DNA of 64,000 nucleotides from an uncultured Anaerotignum sp. (GCF_905212195.1 NZ_CAJMDQ010000001.1:1-64000); one strand, 5' to 3'. Shown: positions 34,682-44,336, numbered from the stretch's first letter. Notes: generated by a model from the letters alone, not told the origin. A program made the numbers and translations.

Positions 34682-35684
34682 ATATGTGAGCAGTATTCTG
34701 TTTTTGTGCCTGCTCATCGGGATTACCATATACGTCCTTGTGGAAAACAATGATATGCGGGCTGTGGCAGGGGCAATGGCCCGAGCGGAACATATATGGA
34801 TTTTGGCTGGTATTGTGACAGCGTTGTTTTTTGTGGCGGCGGAAGGCAGTATCATCTGTTATCTGCTGCGGGCCATCGGACAGAAGATGCCATTGCTGAA
34901 ATGCATCAGCTGGTCGTTTATCGGATTTTTCTTCTCCGGTATCACGCCCTCTGCCACAGGCGGACAGCCTGCCCAGCTTTATTATATGAAAAAGGCGGGA
35001 TTGCCATTGGCAGACAGTACACCGGTGCTGATGGTAGTGGCTGTGCTGTACAAATTTGTACTGGCGGTTTTGGGGCTGTTTATTGCAGTTTTCTGGCATA
35101 AACAGTTAGGTGCTTATTTTCAGGGATATTATTGGCTGTTCTATCTGGGAATCGTACTGAATGCCATATTGGTTGCCATACTGATATGGGTGATGGTAAC
35201 GCCAGTTTGTGCGGAAAAAACAGCATTGTTTCTGGAAGGATTGCTGGTGAAAATCAGATTGCTTCACCCTAAAGAAGAACGGAAAGAACATCTGCGGGAA
35301 GCAGTGGCAAGATATGGCGCGGTGGTACGATTTTTTCAGGAAAATCCAAGAAAAATCGTTGTGGCAACCATCATGACCCTTGTGCAGAGATGCAGCTTGT
35401 TTTTCCTGACATGGCTTATTTATCGCGCCATGGGACTGGAAGGCGTTGGTCTGTTTTGGATTATGGTGTTGCAGGCGACGGTATATATTGCAGTGGACAT
35501 GCTGCCGTTTCCCGGGTCGGCAGGTATTTCGGAACTGGTTTATACGGCGGTATTTGCGTCCGTTTTTCCGGGGAGTGATCTGGCGGCATCCATGTGCATT
35601 TCCAGAGGCATCAGTTTTTATATGGTGCTGCTGGTAAGTTTAGGTGTTTGGTGTGTCTGCCATTTTCGCAGTCAAAGAACATAA
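34671..35684 (+). CDS. Lysylphosphatidylglycerol synthase TM-like flippase family protein
   Basis: 337 residues with about eight hydrophobic segments, of the UPF0104 / LPG_synthase_TM family (MprF flippase-domain-like). WSFIGFFFSGITPSATGGQPAQ and LPFPGSAGISELVY are the characteristic motifs. No cytosolic aminoacyl-transferase domain is attached, so lipid or glycolipid translocation is the likelier role. ATG at 34671 follows AAAGGAG. Position between a permuted papain-fold gene and glf suggests transport of a glycolipid intermediate. Confidence 0.82.
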   Translation: MVRKYVSSILFLCLLIGITIYVLVENNDMRAVAGAMARAEHIWILAGIVTALFFVAAEGSIICYLLRAIGQKMPLLKCISWSFIGFFFSGITPSATGGQPAQLYYMKKAGLPLADSTPVLMVVAVLYKFVLAVLGLFIAVFWHKQLGAYFQGYYWLFYLGIVLNAILVAILIWVMVTPVCAEKTALFLEGLLVKIRLLHPKEERKEHLREAVARYGAVVRFFQENPRKIVVATIMTLVQRCSLFFLTWLIYRAMGLEGVGLFWIMVLQATVYIAVDMLPFPGSAGISELVYTAVFASVFPGSDLAASMCISRGISFYMVLLVSLGVWCVCHFRSQRT

Positions 35685-35721
35685 ATCAATGAAAGGAAAA
35701 GGATAGAAAGAGGGAGCGACT

Positions 35722-36921
35722 ATGATGAAACAATGGAAGGGGAAACCTGATGTGATCGTGGCAGGTGCAGGCTTTGCAGGCGCCGTTGCGGCAAGAGAGC
35801 TGGCGGAAGCTGGAAAACAGGTGCTGGTACTGGAAAAAAGAGCGCACATTGGCGGAAATATGTATGAAGAAGAAAATGAAGCGGGTATCCGTATCCATGT
35901 TTATGGCCCTCATATCTTCCATACCAATGATGAGAACGTCTTTCATTATATCCGGCGTTTTGGAAAATGGAATACATATGAACATCGGGTAAAGGGCAAA
36001 ATCAAAGAAAAAGAAGTTCCCATTCCTTTTAATTTTACTTCTTTGGAAGCCTTATTCCCTATGGAACAGGCAAAAAAACTGGAAGCGAAACTGCACAGAG
36101 CTTTTTCAGGCAAAACAAGAGTGACGGTTCTGGAACTGATGGAACATACAGATCAGGAAATCGCAGAACTGGGACAATTTGTGTTTGACAATGTATTTAA
36201 AGGGTATACTGCAAAACAGTGGGGGATGCCTGTACTGGAAGTAGACCGTTCTGTCATCAGCCGTGTGCCTGTGGTGTTGGGCAGAGATGACCGTTATTTC
36301 GGCGACCGTTATCAGCTGATGCCGGCAGAAGGCTATACAAAGGTATTTGAAAATATGCTGCACCATAAGAATATTGTCTGTCAAACGGGTGTGGATGTGA
36401 TGGACTTGTTGACATTGCAGCCGGACGGTACCATGCGTTTTGACGGAGAATTGTTTGACGGTATATTTATTTATACAGGTATGCCGGATTCCTTGCTGCA
36501 AAACTGCTTTGGATTCCTGCCATATCGTTCTTTGCGTCTGGATTTTGAAACATTGCAGCAGGAAGATTTTCAGTCTGCAAGCGTTGTAAATTATCCAAAC
36601 AGCGAAGACTTTACCAGAATCACGGAATTTAAAAAATTGACAGGACAGCAAAAGACAGGAGTTACCACAATCCTTCGTGAGTATCCCATGGCATTTACGG
36701 CAAATGCAGGGCAGGAAGCTTATTACCCCATTGAAAACAAACAGAACAGAAGCCTTTATGAAATGTACCGGAAGGCATTGCAGCAGTGGGACAACCTGTA
36801 TCTTTGCGGAAGACTTGCGGAGTATCGCTATTACAATATGGACGGCGCTATCCTGCGGGCGCTGGAATTGACGCAGGAGATTTTGCAAAAGGAAAAAGTA
36901 TGTCTGGCGGCGAACGTATAA
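35722..36921 (+). CDS. glf: UDP-galactopyranose mutase
   Basis: 399 residues, full length. FAD enzyme that converts UDP-galactopyranose to UDP-galactofuranose. GAGFAGAVAARELAEAGKQV is the FAD motif, followed by GGNMYEE, VYGPHIFHTND, a YTAKQWG segment and the C-terminal LCGRLAEYRYYNMDGAI FAD contact. Presence of glf implies a galactofuranose-containing surface glycan made by this cassette. Two adjacent ATGs follow GAGGGAG; I use the first. Confidence 0.95.
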   Translation: MMKQWKGKPDVIVAGAGFAGAVAARELAEAGKQVLVLEKRAHIGGNMYEEENEAGIRIHVYGPHIFHTNDENVFHYIRRFGKWNTYEHRVKGKIKEKEVPIPFNFTSLEALFPMEQAKKLEAKLHRAFSGKTRVTVLELMEHTDQEIAELGQFVFDNVFKGYTAKQWGMPVLEVDRSVISRVPVVLGRDDRYFGDRYQLMPAEGYTKVFENMLHHKNIVCQTGVDVMDLLTLQPDGTMRFDGELFDGIFIYTGMPDSLLQNCFGFLPYRSLRLDFETLQQEDFQSASVVNYPNSEDFTRITEFKKLTGQQKTGVTTILREYPMAFTANAGQEAYYPIENKQNRSLYEMYRKALQQWDNLYLCGRLAEYRYYNMDGAILRALELTQEILQKEKVCLAANV

Positions 36922-36954
36922 TGTGAATTTATACATGTTTTGTTGTATATTTAT

Positions 36955-36983
36955 TTGCATTGACGTATCTTTTCTGGTATACT
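36955..36983 (+). promoter_or_regulatory. Sigma-A promoter for the asp23-nusB gene run
   Basis: TTGCAT (36955-36960), 17 bases, TATACT (36978-36983). Confidence 0.65.
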
Positions 36984-37076
36984 GATATGAAAGACGGAGA
37001 AATGGCATTGCAGAATTTGATACCACTGCGTGCAGTGGAGATGCTGTTTTGTAAGACAAGACAGGAGGTCGGAAAT

Positions 37077-37448
37077 ATGTCTGAAGACAAAATCACAAAC
37101 GGGCAGATTCAGATCGCAGATGAAGTTATCGGTGTCATCGCTGTAACAGCGGCACTGGAAGTTGACGGCGTGACAGAAGGCGCTGGAAGCGGAAAAGGTT
37201 TTGTAGAGTTTTTCGGCAAGAAAAGCCAGACAAAATGTGCCAAAGTGGAAAGTGACGGCGATGAAGTGGTACTGGATATGGAAATCATCGTGAACTTTGG
37301 TACCAAAGTTCAGGTTGTTGCTGAAGAAGTGCAGAAGAGAGTCAAAAATGCCGTGGAAACCATGACAGGACTTTCTGTGCCTGTTGTCAATGTGGCAGTG
37401 GCAGGCATTGTGAAGGAAAAAACCGCAAAAGCGGACGAAGAAGAATAA
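37077..37448 (+). CDS. Asp23/Gls24 family envelope stress response protein (YqhY-like)
   Basis: 123 residues covering one Asp23 domain: GQIQIADEVIGVIAVTAALE, then EVVLDMEIIVNFGTKVQVVA and the conserved AVETMTGLSVPVVNVAVAGI. Cytosolic proteins of this family associate with the membrane or lipid synthesis. Position just upstream of nusB is the yqhY position of Bacillus. ACAGGAGG precedes the ATG at 37077. Confidence 0.9.
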   Translation: MSEDKITNGQIQIADEVIGVIAVTAALEVDGVTEGAGSGKGFVEFFGKKSQTKCAKVESDGDEVVLDMEIIVNFGTKVQVVAEEVQKRVKNAVETMTGLSVPVVNVAVAGIVKEKTAKADEEE

Positions 37449-37461
37449 AAAAACGGAATTA

Positions 37462-37487
37462 TACCACTCCTGTATGGGAGTGGTATT
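37462..37487 (+). terminator. Hairpin between asp23-like gene and nusB
   Basis: ATACCACTCC pairs with GGGAGTGGTAT around TGTAT. The following sequence (TTGTCCC) is not a long T run, so it may be an mRNA processing or partial termination site. Confidence 0.5.
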
Positions 37488-37522
37488 TGTCCCTATTGTA
37501 ATTAGAAAAGCGGAGGAAGATT

Positions 37523-37927
37523 ATGAGCCGAAGAAATGCGAGAAAAAATGCCTTTGTACTGTTGTTCCAGATGGAATTCAACGCAGCGGAAGAACAGGAA
37601 CAGATGACAGATCTGTTTTTTGCGGAACAGGACGAAGTGGTAACAGAAGAAGACAAGGCTTACACCATGGCGGCAGTGGAAGGCACCAGAGCCAATCTGG
37701 AAGCCATTGACGCTGTCATTGACAGCTTTGCAAAAGGCTGGAACACCCAGAGAATGAACCGTGTGGATCTGGCGATTCTGCGACTGGCAGTATATGAACT
37801 GAAATACAGCAAAGACGCGCCTGTGGGCGTTGTTATCAATGAAGCGGTGGAACTGGCGAAGAAATACAGCTCTGACGAAGCGCCTGCATTCATCAATGGT
37901 GTGCTGGGGAAAATCGCTTCTGCCTGA
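37523..37927 (+). CDS. nusB: Transcription antitermination factor NusB
   Basis: 134 residues, all-helical NusB domain. N-terminal RRNARKNAFVLLFQMEF and C-terminal RVDLAILRLAVYELKY, VGVVINEAVELAKKYS and FINGVLGKIA are diagnostic. It binds boxA of rRNA leader transcripts with NusE. GCGGAGGAAG precedes the ATG. Confidence 0.95.
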   Translation: MSRRNARKNAFVLLFQMEFNAAEEQEQMTDLFFAEQDEVVTEEDKAYTMAAVEGTRANLEAIDAVIDSFAKGWNTQRMNRVDLAILRLAVYELKYSKDAPVGVVINEAVELAKKYSSDEAPAFINGVLGKIASA

Positions 37928-37943
37928 AGGGAAATGAACCGGT

Positions 37944-39179
37944 ATGATTGAACCGAAAATTTTTACGGTTGGACAAATCAACCGTTATATTCGCAATTTA
38001 CTGGAAAACGATTTTATATTGAGCAGCCTTTTGGTGAAAGGGGAAATCTCCAATTTCAAAGCCCATAGCTCCGGGCATTTGTATTTTACGTTGAAAGATG
38101 CATCCGGTGCCCTGTCCTGCGTCATGTTCCGGCAGGATGCGGCAGGGCTGCCCTTTGAACCGGAAAATGGTATGCAGGTGGTGGTATATGGTCATATTTC
38201 TCTTTATGAGAAAACGGGACAATATCAGCTCTATGCGGAATTTATGGAACCTTTGGGCATTGGAGCCTTACAGGTTGCTTTTGAACAGTTAAAAGAAAAA
38301 CTGGCGGCAGAAGGATTATTTGACGGAGATTTCAAAAGAGAAATTCCGAAAAATCCTTCTTGTATTGCGGTTATCACATCTCCAACAGGTGCGGCGGTGC
38401 GGGATATCCTGCAAATTGTCAAGCGTCGAGACCCAAATGTGAAAGTGGCGATTTTTCCCACATTGGTACAGGGAGAACAAGCGGCGGCAGATATTGTCCG
38501 TTCCCTGAAACTGGTCAATGAATGGGGTAAGGCAGACGTCATCATTCTGGGGCGCGGCGGCGGCTCCATGGAAGATTTGTGGTGCTTCAATGACGAAAAT
38601 GTGGCAAGAGCTGTTTTTGCGTCAGAGATTCCAGTGATTTCTGCTGTAGGTCATGAAACGGATTTTACCATCACAGATTTTGTGGCGGATATGCGTGCGC
38701 CTACGCCTTCCGCGGCGGCAGAACTGGCAACAACGCCTCTGACTGAACGGCGGGAAGCTTTTCACCGTCTGGAACTGCGGTTGGAACGAGATGTAAGTGC
38801 GCTTTTGACATCCTGCCGTAGACGACTGGATTTGTTGAAATCCCGTCCTGTCATGGAAAGACCTTTGGAGCGGATTTACCGTACCATGATGGACGTGGAA
38901 GAAACCCAGCAGCGGCTGGATAGAGAAATGACCAACCGTCTGATGCAGCGGGCAGAACGGTGGCAGTACCTGACCAATCGTCTGGAAGCTGCGTCACCGC
39001 TGGCAGTCATGTCACGGGGATATGTGATGGCTGTCACATCATCAGGAAAATTACTGACTTCCGTAAAACAGGCGGAAGTGGGGGATAGAGTCACTCTGCA
39101 TTTGCAGGATGGCAAAATAGAAACGAATATTCAGGAAAAGGAGGTGTTTACCCATGGCGAAGAAGAAAGTCACCTTTGA
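37944..39179 (+). CDS. xseA: Exodeoxyribonuclease VII large subunit
   Basis: 411 residues. An N-terminal OB fold (YIRNLLENDFILSSLLVKGE, AHSSGHLYFTLKD) is followed by the nuclease core with VITSPTGAAVRDIL, ILGRGGGSMEDLWCFND and SAVGHETDFTITDFVAD, and a coiled-coil C-terminal part. It degrades single-stranded DNA together with XseB. Its 3' end overlaps xseB by 26 bases. Confidence 0.95.
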   Translation: MIEPKIFTVGQINRYIRNLLENDFILSSLLVKGEISNFKAHSSGHLYFTLKDASGALSCVMFRQDAAGLPFEPENGMQVVVYGHISLYEKTGQYQLYAEFMEPLGIGALQVAFEQLKEKLAAEGLFDGDFKREIPKNPSCIAVITSPTGAAVRDILQIVKRRDPNVKVAIFPTLVQGEQAAADIVRSLKLVNEWGKADVIILGRGGGSMEDLWCFNDENVARAVFASEIPVISAVGHETDFTITDFVADMRAPTPSAAAELATTPLTERREAFHRLELRLERDVSALLTSCRRRLDLLKSRPVMERPLERIYRTMMDVEETQQRLDREMTNRLMQRAERWQYLTNRLEAASPLAVMSRGYVMAVTSSGKLLTSVKQAEVGDRVTLHLQDGKIETNIQEKEVFTHGEEESHL

Positions 39180-39405
39180 AGAAGCCATGACACGGCTGGA
39201 AGAGATCGTTGACCGGCTGGAAAGGGAAGAAGTTCCTTTGGAAGAAGCAGTAAAGCTTTATCAGGAAGGCTTGAGTCTTTCGGCAGTCTGCAAGGAAAAA
39301 CTGGCAGCGGCAGAGGGAAGCATTGTGATGCTGCGCAAAGAAGCAGGCTTATGGGAAGAAACACCTTTTGCAGAGGAGGATATGGAAAATGGACTTCAAA
39401 AGTGA
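39154..39405 (+). CDS. xseB: Exodeoxyribonuclease VII small subunit
   Basis: 83 residues. TFEEAMTRLEEIVDRLEREE and PLEEAVKLYQEGLSLSAVC are the conserved helical segments. AAGGAGGTG lies inside the end of xseA. It overlaps the start of ispA by 17 bases. Confidence 0.94.
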   Translation: MAKKKVTFEEAMTRLEEIVDRLEREEVPLEEAVKLYQEGLSLSAVCKEKLAAAEGSIVMLRKEAGLWEETPFAEEDMENGLQK

Positions 39406-40273
39406 TATGCAGGCACGCATTCAGGAAATCGAGGCTGCTTTGCAGACATATATACCCAAACAGGAGGCATTTCCTCCCGTGATTTTTGAAGCAATGGGCT
39501 ACAGCCTTTTTGCTGGCGGCAAACGCCTGCCCCCTAGGATGGTGCTGGCGGCATGCGAAGCCGTAGGCGGCAAAAAAGAAATGGCAATGCCTTTTGCCTG
39601 TGCTTTGGAAATGATTCATACATATTCTTTGATTCATGACGACCTGCCTGCCATGGATAACGACGATTATCGCCGCGGCAGACTGACCAGCCATAAAGTA
39701 TATGGCGAAGATATGGCAATTCTGGCAGGGGATGGTCTGCTCCATCACGCTATGGAAACCATGGCCCAGGCTTGTTATGAAAATCCTTGCAAGGAGACCA
39801 CCGGCGCAATGCTTGCCATTGCCAAAGGCGCTGGTGTTCATGGGATGCTCACCGGTCAGGTGGTAGACGTTTATTTTGAAGGCAAACCCATTGACAAAGA
39901 AACACTGGATTTTATCCACATCCACAAAACGGCGGCAATGATTCGCGGCGCGCTGGAAGCAGGCGCCAGAGTTGGCGGCGCTTCTGAAGAAGTGGTGGAA
40001 AAATTCGGTCTGGCAGGCGAAAAAATCGGTGTGGCCTTCCAGATTCTGGACGATATTCTGGATGTGACCAGTACCATGGAAGAACTGGGTAAACCCATCC
40101 ACAGTGATGAAAAAAATGAAAAGACAACTTATGTGACTTTGTACGGCATTGAAGAATCCAGAAAAATCGCCGCAAAACTTTCCGATGAAGCTGTGGCAAT
40201 CTGGAAAGAATTGGGCGAATCCTGTGATTTCTTACAGACATTGACAAACTATTTGCTGCAAAGAACATATTGA
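39389..40273 (+). CDS. ispA: Polyprenyl synthetase (farnesyl/geranylgeranyl diphosphate synthase)
   Basis: 294 residues. The first aspartate-rich motif is HDDLPAMDND and the second is QILDDILD; GGKRLPPRM and LAGDGLLHHA are also typical. It condenses IPP with allylic diphosphates; the chain length is probably C15 but is not proven by sequence. GAGGAGGA (39373-39380) favours the ATG at 39389. It connects the MEP genes dxs, ispD and ispG to quinone or undecaprenyl carrier synthesis. Confidence 0.92.
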   Translation: MDFKSDMQARIQEIEAALQTYIPKQEAFPPVIFEAMGYSLFAGGKRLPPRMVLAACEAVGGKKEMAMPFACALEMIHTYSLIHDDLPAMDNDDYRRGRLTSHKVYGEDMAILAGDGLLHHAMETMAQACYENPCKETTGAMLAIAKGAGVHGMLTGQVVDVYFEGKPIDKETLDFIHIHKTAAMIRGALEAGARVGGASEEVVEKFGLAGEKIGVAFQILDDILDVTSTMEELGKPIHSDEKNEKTTYVTLYGIEESRKIAAKLSDEAVAIWKELGESCDFLQTLTNYLLQRTY

Positions 40274-40295
40274 GCAAAAGAAAGAAGATGATTCT

Positions 40296-40724
40296 ATGGG
40301 ATTTGAATCGTTTTTATGGAATAAACCTTTTTGGGCGGCAATCATTTCCTGGGCATTGGCGCAGGGATTTAAGACCATCCGTCCCATTGTGACAGAGAGA
40401 AAATTTGATGCCAGCAGATTGACTGGGACAGGCGGTATGCCCAGTTCTCATTCATCTCTGGTCATGGCACTGACCACCAGCGTGGGGAAGTATAACGGTT
40501 TTGATTCGGCATTGTTTGCCATCTCGCTGATTTTTTCCTTTGTGGTCATGTACGATGCGGCAGGGATCCGGCGTGCAGCCGGCAAACAGGCGGAGATCAT
40601 CAACTACATGATTGAGCATCATAAACTGCCGGAACTGCAGAAAGTAAAGGAACTGCTGGGTCATACGCCATTGGAGGTATTTGTGGGAGCGATTTTGGGG
40701 ATCGTCGTAGGATTGTTGTTTTAA
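40296..40724 (+). CDS. Divergent PAP2 family membrane protein (YuiD-like)
   Basis: 142 residues with about four hydrophobic segments. TGGMPSSHSSLVMALTTSVG is the PAP2-type SxxH-containing signature and VVMYDAAGIRRAAGKQA is the second family block. Possible phosphatase for polyprenyl or lipid phosphates, in keeping with its place between ispA and dxs. The function is not proven in the family. Confidence 0.88.
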   Translation: MGFESFLWNKPFWAAIISWALAQGFKTIRPIVTERKFDASRLTGTGGMPSSHSSLVMALTTSVGKYNGFDSALFAISLIFSFVVMYDAAGIRRAAGKQAEIINYMIEHHKLPELQKVKELLGHTPLEVFVGAILGIVVGLLF

Positions 40725-40738
40725 GATAAGGAGAGCAG

Positions 40739-42619
40739 GTGATTTGTGTGGGCGGAATATTGGACCGTATCCAATCTCCGGAAGACTTGAAAAAGTTGAA
40801 TTTACAGGAAATGGAGCAGCTTTGTAAAGAACTGCGCCGCTTCCTTCTTCGGGCAGTTTCGAAAACCGGCGGTCACCTGGCATCCAATCTGGGTGTGGTA
40901 GAGCTGACGGTGGCGCTGGAATACTGTTTCAGACTGCCTCAGGATAAAATCGTATGGGATGTAGGCCATCAGGCATATATCCATAAAATACTGACAGGAC
41001 GTAAAGATGGTTTTTCCGCTTTGCGTCAGCTGGACGGGCTCAGTGGGTTCCCGAAACCCCATGAAAGTGCTTGTGACGCTTTTGCGGCAGGTCATAGCTC
41101 CACATCTATTTCAGCGGCTTTGGGGATTGCCAAAGCAAGAGATTTGCAGGGCAGAAAAAATCATGTCATTGCTGTCATCGGCGATGGTTCCATGACAGGC
41201 GGCTTGGCTTATGAAGCGCTGAATAATGCGGGCAGAGAAAATACAGACCTGATTGTTGTTTTGAATGATAACCAGATGTCCATTGACACCAACGTGGGTG
41301 CCATCAGTAAGCATTTGAACTCCCTGCGTACCAGCAACCGGTATCAGGCCTTTAAAGATAATTTCAAACAATTCCGTGATATGGTGCCTGTTATTGGAAA
41401 ACCTGCTTATTCTGTACTGGAAAAGGTAAGGGACAGCGCAAAGCTGCTTCTGCTGGAAGGTGCTGTGTTTGAAGGCATGGGCTTTAAATATATCGGTCCT
41501 GTAGATGGACATGATTTGCCGGAATTGATCGAACTGTTCAAAAATGTACAGCAGATGCATGGACCGATTTTGATTCATGTGAAAACAGAAAAAGGGAAGG
41601 GCTATCCTTATGCAGAAGAACGTCCTTGGGATTACCATGGCGTGAGTCCTTTTGATCTGCGGACAGGGGAACCCCTTTCCAAGAGCAACAAACCCAGCTG
41701 GTCTGCTGTATTTGGCAATAAAATTGTGGAAATCGCGAAACGGAATCCAAAAGTTGTGGGTATCACTGCTGCCATGTGCAGCGGCACAGGATTCCAGAAA
41801 TTCCGGAAAGAATTTCCGAAACGTTTCTTTGACGTTGCCATTGCGGAGCAGCATGGGACAACCTTTGCGGCAGGGCTGGCAAGTCAGGGGATGATTCCTG
41901 TTTTTGCGGTATATTCCTCTTTCCTGCAGCGTGCTTATGACCAGATTATCCATGATGTGTGCATGGAAAATCTTCATGTGGTATTTGCTATCGACCGTGC
42001 AGGGATTGTCGGCGCTGACGGGGAGACCCATCAGGGGGTATTTGACCTTTCTTTCCTGCGTCATATCCCCAATATGACAGTGCTGTCACCCAAGAATGGA
42101 TGGGAACTGGAAGCAATGCTGGATTATGCAGTGAATGTCTGCAAAGGCCCTGTAGCAGTGCGTTATCCCAGAGGAACTGCATCAGAAAACTTTGAAATGC
42201 AGCGTCTGCCTGTGGAATACGGCAAGGCAGAATGGATTGCCAAAGGGGAAGACATTGCCATTCTGGCAGAAGGTCATATGCTGGATGCGGCTTATGGCGC
42301 AGTGGAACGTCTGCGGGCAGAAGGAAAAAATCCTTCTCTTGTAAATATCCGTTTCATCCGTCCTCTGGATGGAGAAATTTTGCGGGCAGTGGCAGAAAAT
42401 TGCAGCCATATTTTCACAGTGGAAGATAATGTCCGTGACGGCGGCTTTGGTTCCGCAGTGCTTGAATTTTACAGCGACAATGACATTGCAGCCAATGTGA
42501 AAAACCTGGCGTTCCCCGATGAATACATCGAACAGGGGACACAGGCGCAGCTGTTTGCAAAATATGGTCTGGATGCAGAAGGGATTTATCAATCCATCAA
42601 AAAAACGTTGGGAGAGTAA
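40739..42619 (+). CDS. dxs: 1-deoxy-D-xylulose-5-phosphate synthase
   Basis: 626 residues. First step of the MEP pathway, using thiamine diphosphate to join pyruvate and glyceraldehyde 3-phosphate. WDVGHQAYIHKILTGR, the ThDP motif GDGSMTGGLAYEALNNAG, then the pyrimidine domain (AIAEQHGTTFAAGLA, RAGIVGADGETHQGVFDLSF) and transketolase C domain are all intact. GTG start at 40739 is 5 bases after AAGGAG; another GTG at 40748 and a TTG nearer the usual N terminus are possible. Confidence 0.95.
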   Translation: MICVGGILDRIQSPEDLKKLNLQEMEQLCKELRRFLLRAVSKTGGHLASNLGVVELTVALEYCFRLPQDKIVWDVGHQAYIHKILTGRKDGFSALRQLDGLSGFPKPHESACDAFAAGHSSTSISAALGIAKARDLQGRKNHVIAVIGDGSMTGGLAYEALNNAGRENTDLIVVLNDNQMSIDTNVGAISKHLNSLRTSNRYQAFKDNFKQFRDMVPVIGKPAYSVLEKVRDSAKLLLLEGAVFEGMGFKYIGPVDGHDLPELIELFKNVQQMHGPILIHVKTEKGKGYPYAEERPWDYHGVSPFDLRTGEPLSKSNKPSWSAVFGNKIVEIAKRNPKVVGITAAMCSGTGFQKFRKEFPKRFFDVAIAEQHGTTFAAGLASQGMIPVFAVYSSFLQRAYDQIIHDVCMENLHVVFAIDRAGIVGADGETHQGVFDLSFLRHIPNMTVLSPKNGWELEAMLDYAVNVCKGPVAVRYPRGTASENFEMQRLPVEYGKAEWIAKGEDIAILAEGHMLDAAYGAVERLRAEGKNPSLVNIRFIRPLDGEILRAVAENCSHIFTVEDNVRDGGFGSAVLEFYSDNDIAANVKNLAFPDEYIEQGTQAQLFAKYGLDAEGIYQSIKKTLGE

Positions 42620-42622
42620 GTT

Positions 42623-43441
42623 ATGGCAGAAAAAGTGGAAAAGGAACGGCTGGATGTGCTCTTGGTGCAGCGTGGGCTGGCACCGGGCAGAGATCAGGCG
42701 AAAGCATATATTATGGCAGGCAATGTTTATGTGGACGGCATGAAAGAAGATAAAGCCGGCACAAAGATTCCTGTAACTGCGGAAATCGAAGTGCGGGATG
42801 CAGCCATGAAATATGTCAGCCGCGGCGGCTATAAACTGGAAAAAGCCATGGAAGTTTTCCCCATTACACTGACAGATAAAATCTGTCTGGATATTGGCGC
42901 TTCCACTGGCGGTTTCACAGACTGTATGCTGCAAAACGGCGCTGCAAAGGTATATTCCATCGACGTTGGATATGGTCAGTTTGCATGGAAACTGCGCAAT
43001 GACCCCAGAGTCGTTTGTCTGGAAAAAACCAATGTGCGCTATGTGACGCAGGAACAGGTGCCCGATGCGGCGGATTTTGCGTCCATTGACGTATCTTTTA
43101 TTTCCCTGACAAAAGTTCTGCCTGCCGTATTGGGTGTTATGAAAGAGGATGGACAGCTGGTCTGCCTCATCAAACCTCAGTTTGAAGCAGGAAGAGAAAA
43201 AGTAGGGAAAAATGGTGTTGTCAAAGACATTGCTGTACATAAAGAAGTCATTCTCATGATTGCGGATTATGCTATGGCAAATGGTCTGGGCGTGATGGGA
43301 CTGGATTTCTCCCCCATCAAAGGACCAAAAGGCAACATCGAATACTTGATTTACTTGGATAAAAAACAGCCAGGTGCAACAAAAGAAGAAGTTCATACAT
43401 GGGTAGAAGAAATCGCAGCAAAATCACATGAAGTTTTATAA
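42623..43441 (+). CDS. tlyA: TlyA-family rRNA 2'-O-methyltransferase
   Basis: 272 residues. N-terminal S4 RNA-binding domain (ERLDVLLVQRGLAPGRDQAK) and a FtsJ-like SAM methyltransferase domain (CLDIGASTGGFTDCMLQNGA, YSIDVGYGQFAWKLR, FASIDVSFISL). Members methylate rRNA and were once called hemolysins. In Bacillus the ortholog yqxC also follows dxs. It starts 3 bases after dxs. Confidence 0.92.
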   Translation: MAEKVEKERLDVLLVQRGLAPGRDQAKAYIMAGNVYVDGMKEDKAGTKIPVTAEIEVRDAAMKYVSRGGYKLEKAMEVFPITLTDKICLDIGASTGGFTDCMLQNGAAKVYSIDVGYGQFAWKLRNDPRVVCLEKTNVRYVTQEQVPDAADFASIDVSFISLTKVLPAVLGVMKEDGQLVCLIKPQFEAGREKVGKNGVVKDIAVHKEVILMIADYAMANGLGVMGLDFSPIKGPKGNIEYLIYLDKKQPGATKEEVHTWVEEIAAKSHEVL

Positions 43442-43461
43442 CGCTGCATGGGGGCGAAGGT

Positions 43462-44313
43462 ATGAAAAAAGTAGGAATACTTCCAAATTTGGAGAAGGAT
43501 AAGGATTTTGCGGTAACCAATCGGCTGCTGCAATATTTGAAATTGAAAGAGTGTCAGCCACGTTTGTCCATGAAGGCGGCAAAACTTGCCGGATTGGAGG
43601 AATATGGCTGCTTAGAAGAAGAACTGTATCGGGATTCAGATTTTTTAATCTCTTTGGGCGGCGACGGTACCCTTCTCGGTGTCGGCAGAAAGTCTGCGCC
43701 CTATGGTACACCGATTTTGGGCATCAATTTAGGGACGCTGGGATTTTTGACGGCGGAAGAGAAAAATCATGCGGAGTATGCCATTGATAAAGTGCTGGCA
43801 GGCGATTATAAAATGGAAAAACGCATGATGCTGCAGGCGACCATCGCCACAGACATGGAGCGGATTGAAGGGATTCTTGCCCTCAATGACATTTGTATCA
43901 CCAGAGGTTTGCTCTATAAGATTCTGGAATTTAATATTTATGTCAATGAGGAATATGTGGATACCCTTCGGGCGGATGGTGTTATTATCTGTACGCCTAC
44001 AGGCTCCACGGCGTATAATCTGTCTGCTGGCGGCCCCGTTCTGAAAGCAGATGCGCAGATTATTGCCATTACGCCCATTTCTGCCCATACCCTTACAAGC
44101 CGTTCCATTGTGGTTTCGGCTGACGATGTGGTGACAGTGGAAATCAATCCCAGAGAAGAGGCGGATTTTACCGTCAGTGCCGATGGGCAGGATGCCTGGA
44201 CGCTGACAGGTAAAAAAGTTGTACAGGTGAAAAAAGCAAAGGAATATGCTTCCATTATCAAAACAAATCCGCAGAGTTTTTATGACGTACTGCGTCAGAA
44301 ACTCAGCAGATAG
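43462..44313 (+). CDS. nadK: NAD kinase
   Basis: 283 residues. SLGGDGTLLGVGRKS is the GGDGT motif with the catalytic Asp; NLGTLGFLTAEE, ALNDICITRG (NE/D-type motif) and TPTGSTAYNLSAGGPV follow. It makes NADP from NAD and ATP. It lies between tlyA and argR, a common arrangement in Clostridia. Confidence 0.94.
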   Translation: MKKVGILPNLEKDKDFAVTNRLLQYLKLKECQPRLSMKAAKLAGLEEYGCLEEELYRDSDFLISLGGDGTLLGVGRKSAPYGTPILGINLGTLGFLTAEEKNHAEYAIDKVLAGDYKMEKRMMLQATIATDMERIEGILALNDICITRGLLYKILEFNIYVNEEYVDTLRADGVIICTPTGSTAYNLSAGGPVLKADAQIIAITPISAHTLTSRSIVVSADDVVTVEINPREEADFTVSADGQDAWTLTGKKVVQVKKAKEYASIIKTNPQSFYDVLRQKLSR

Positions 44314-44336
44314 AGAATAGAAAGGTTGTGACGAGT

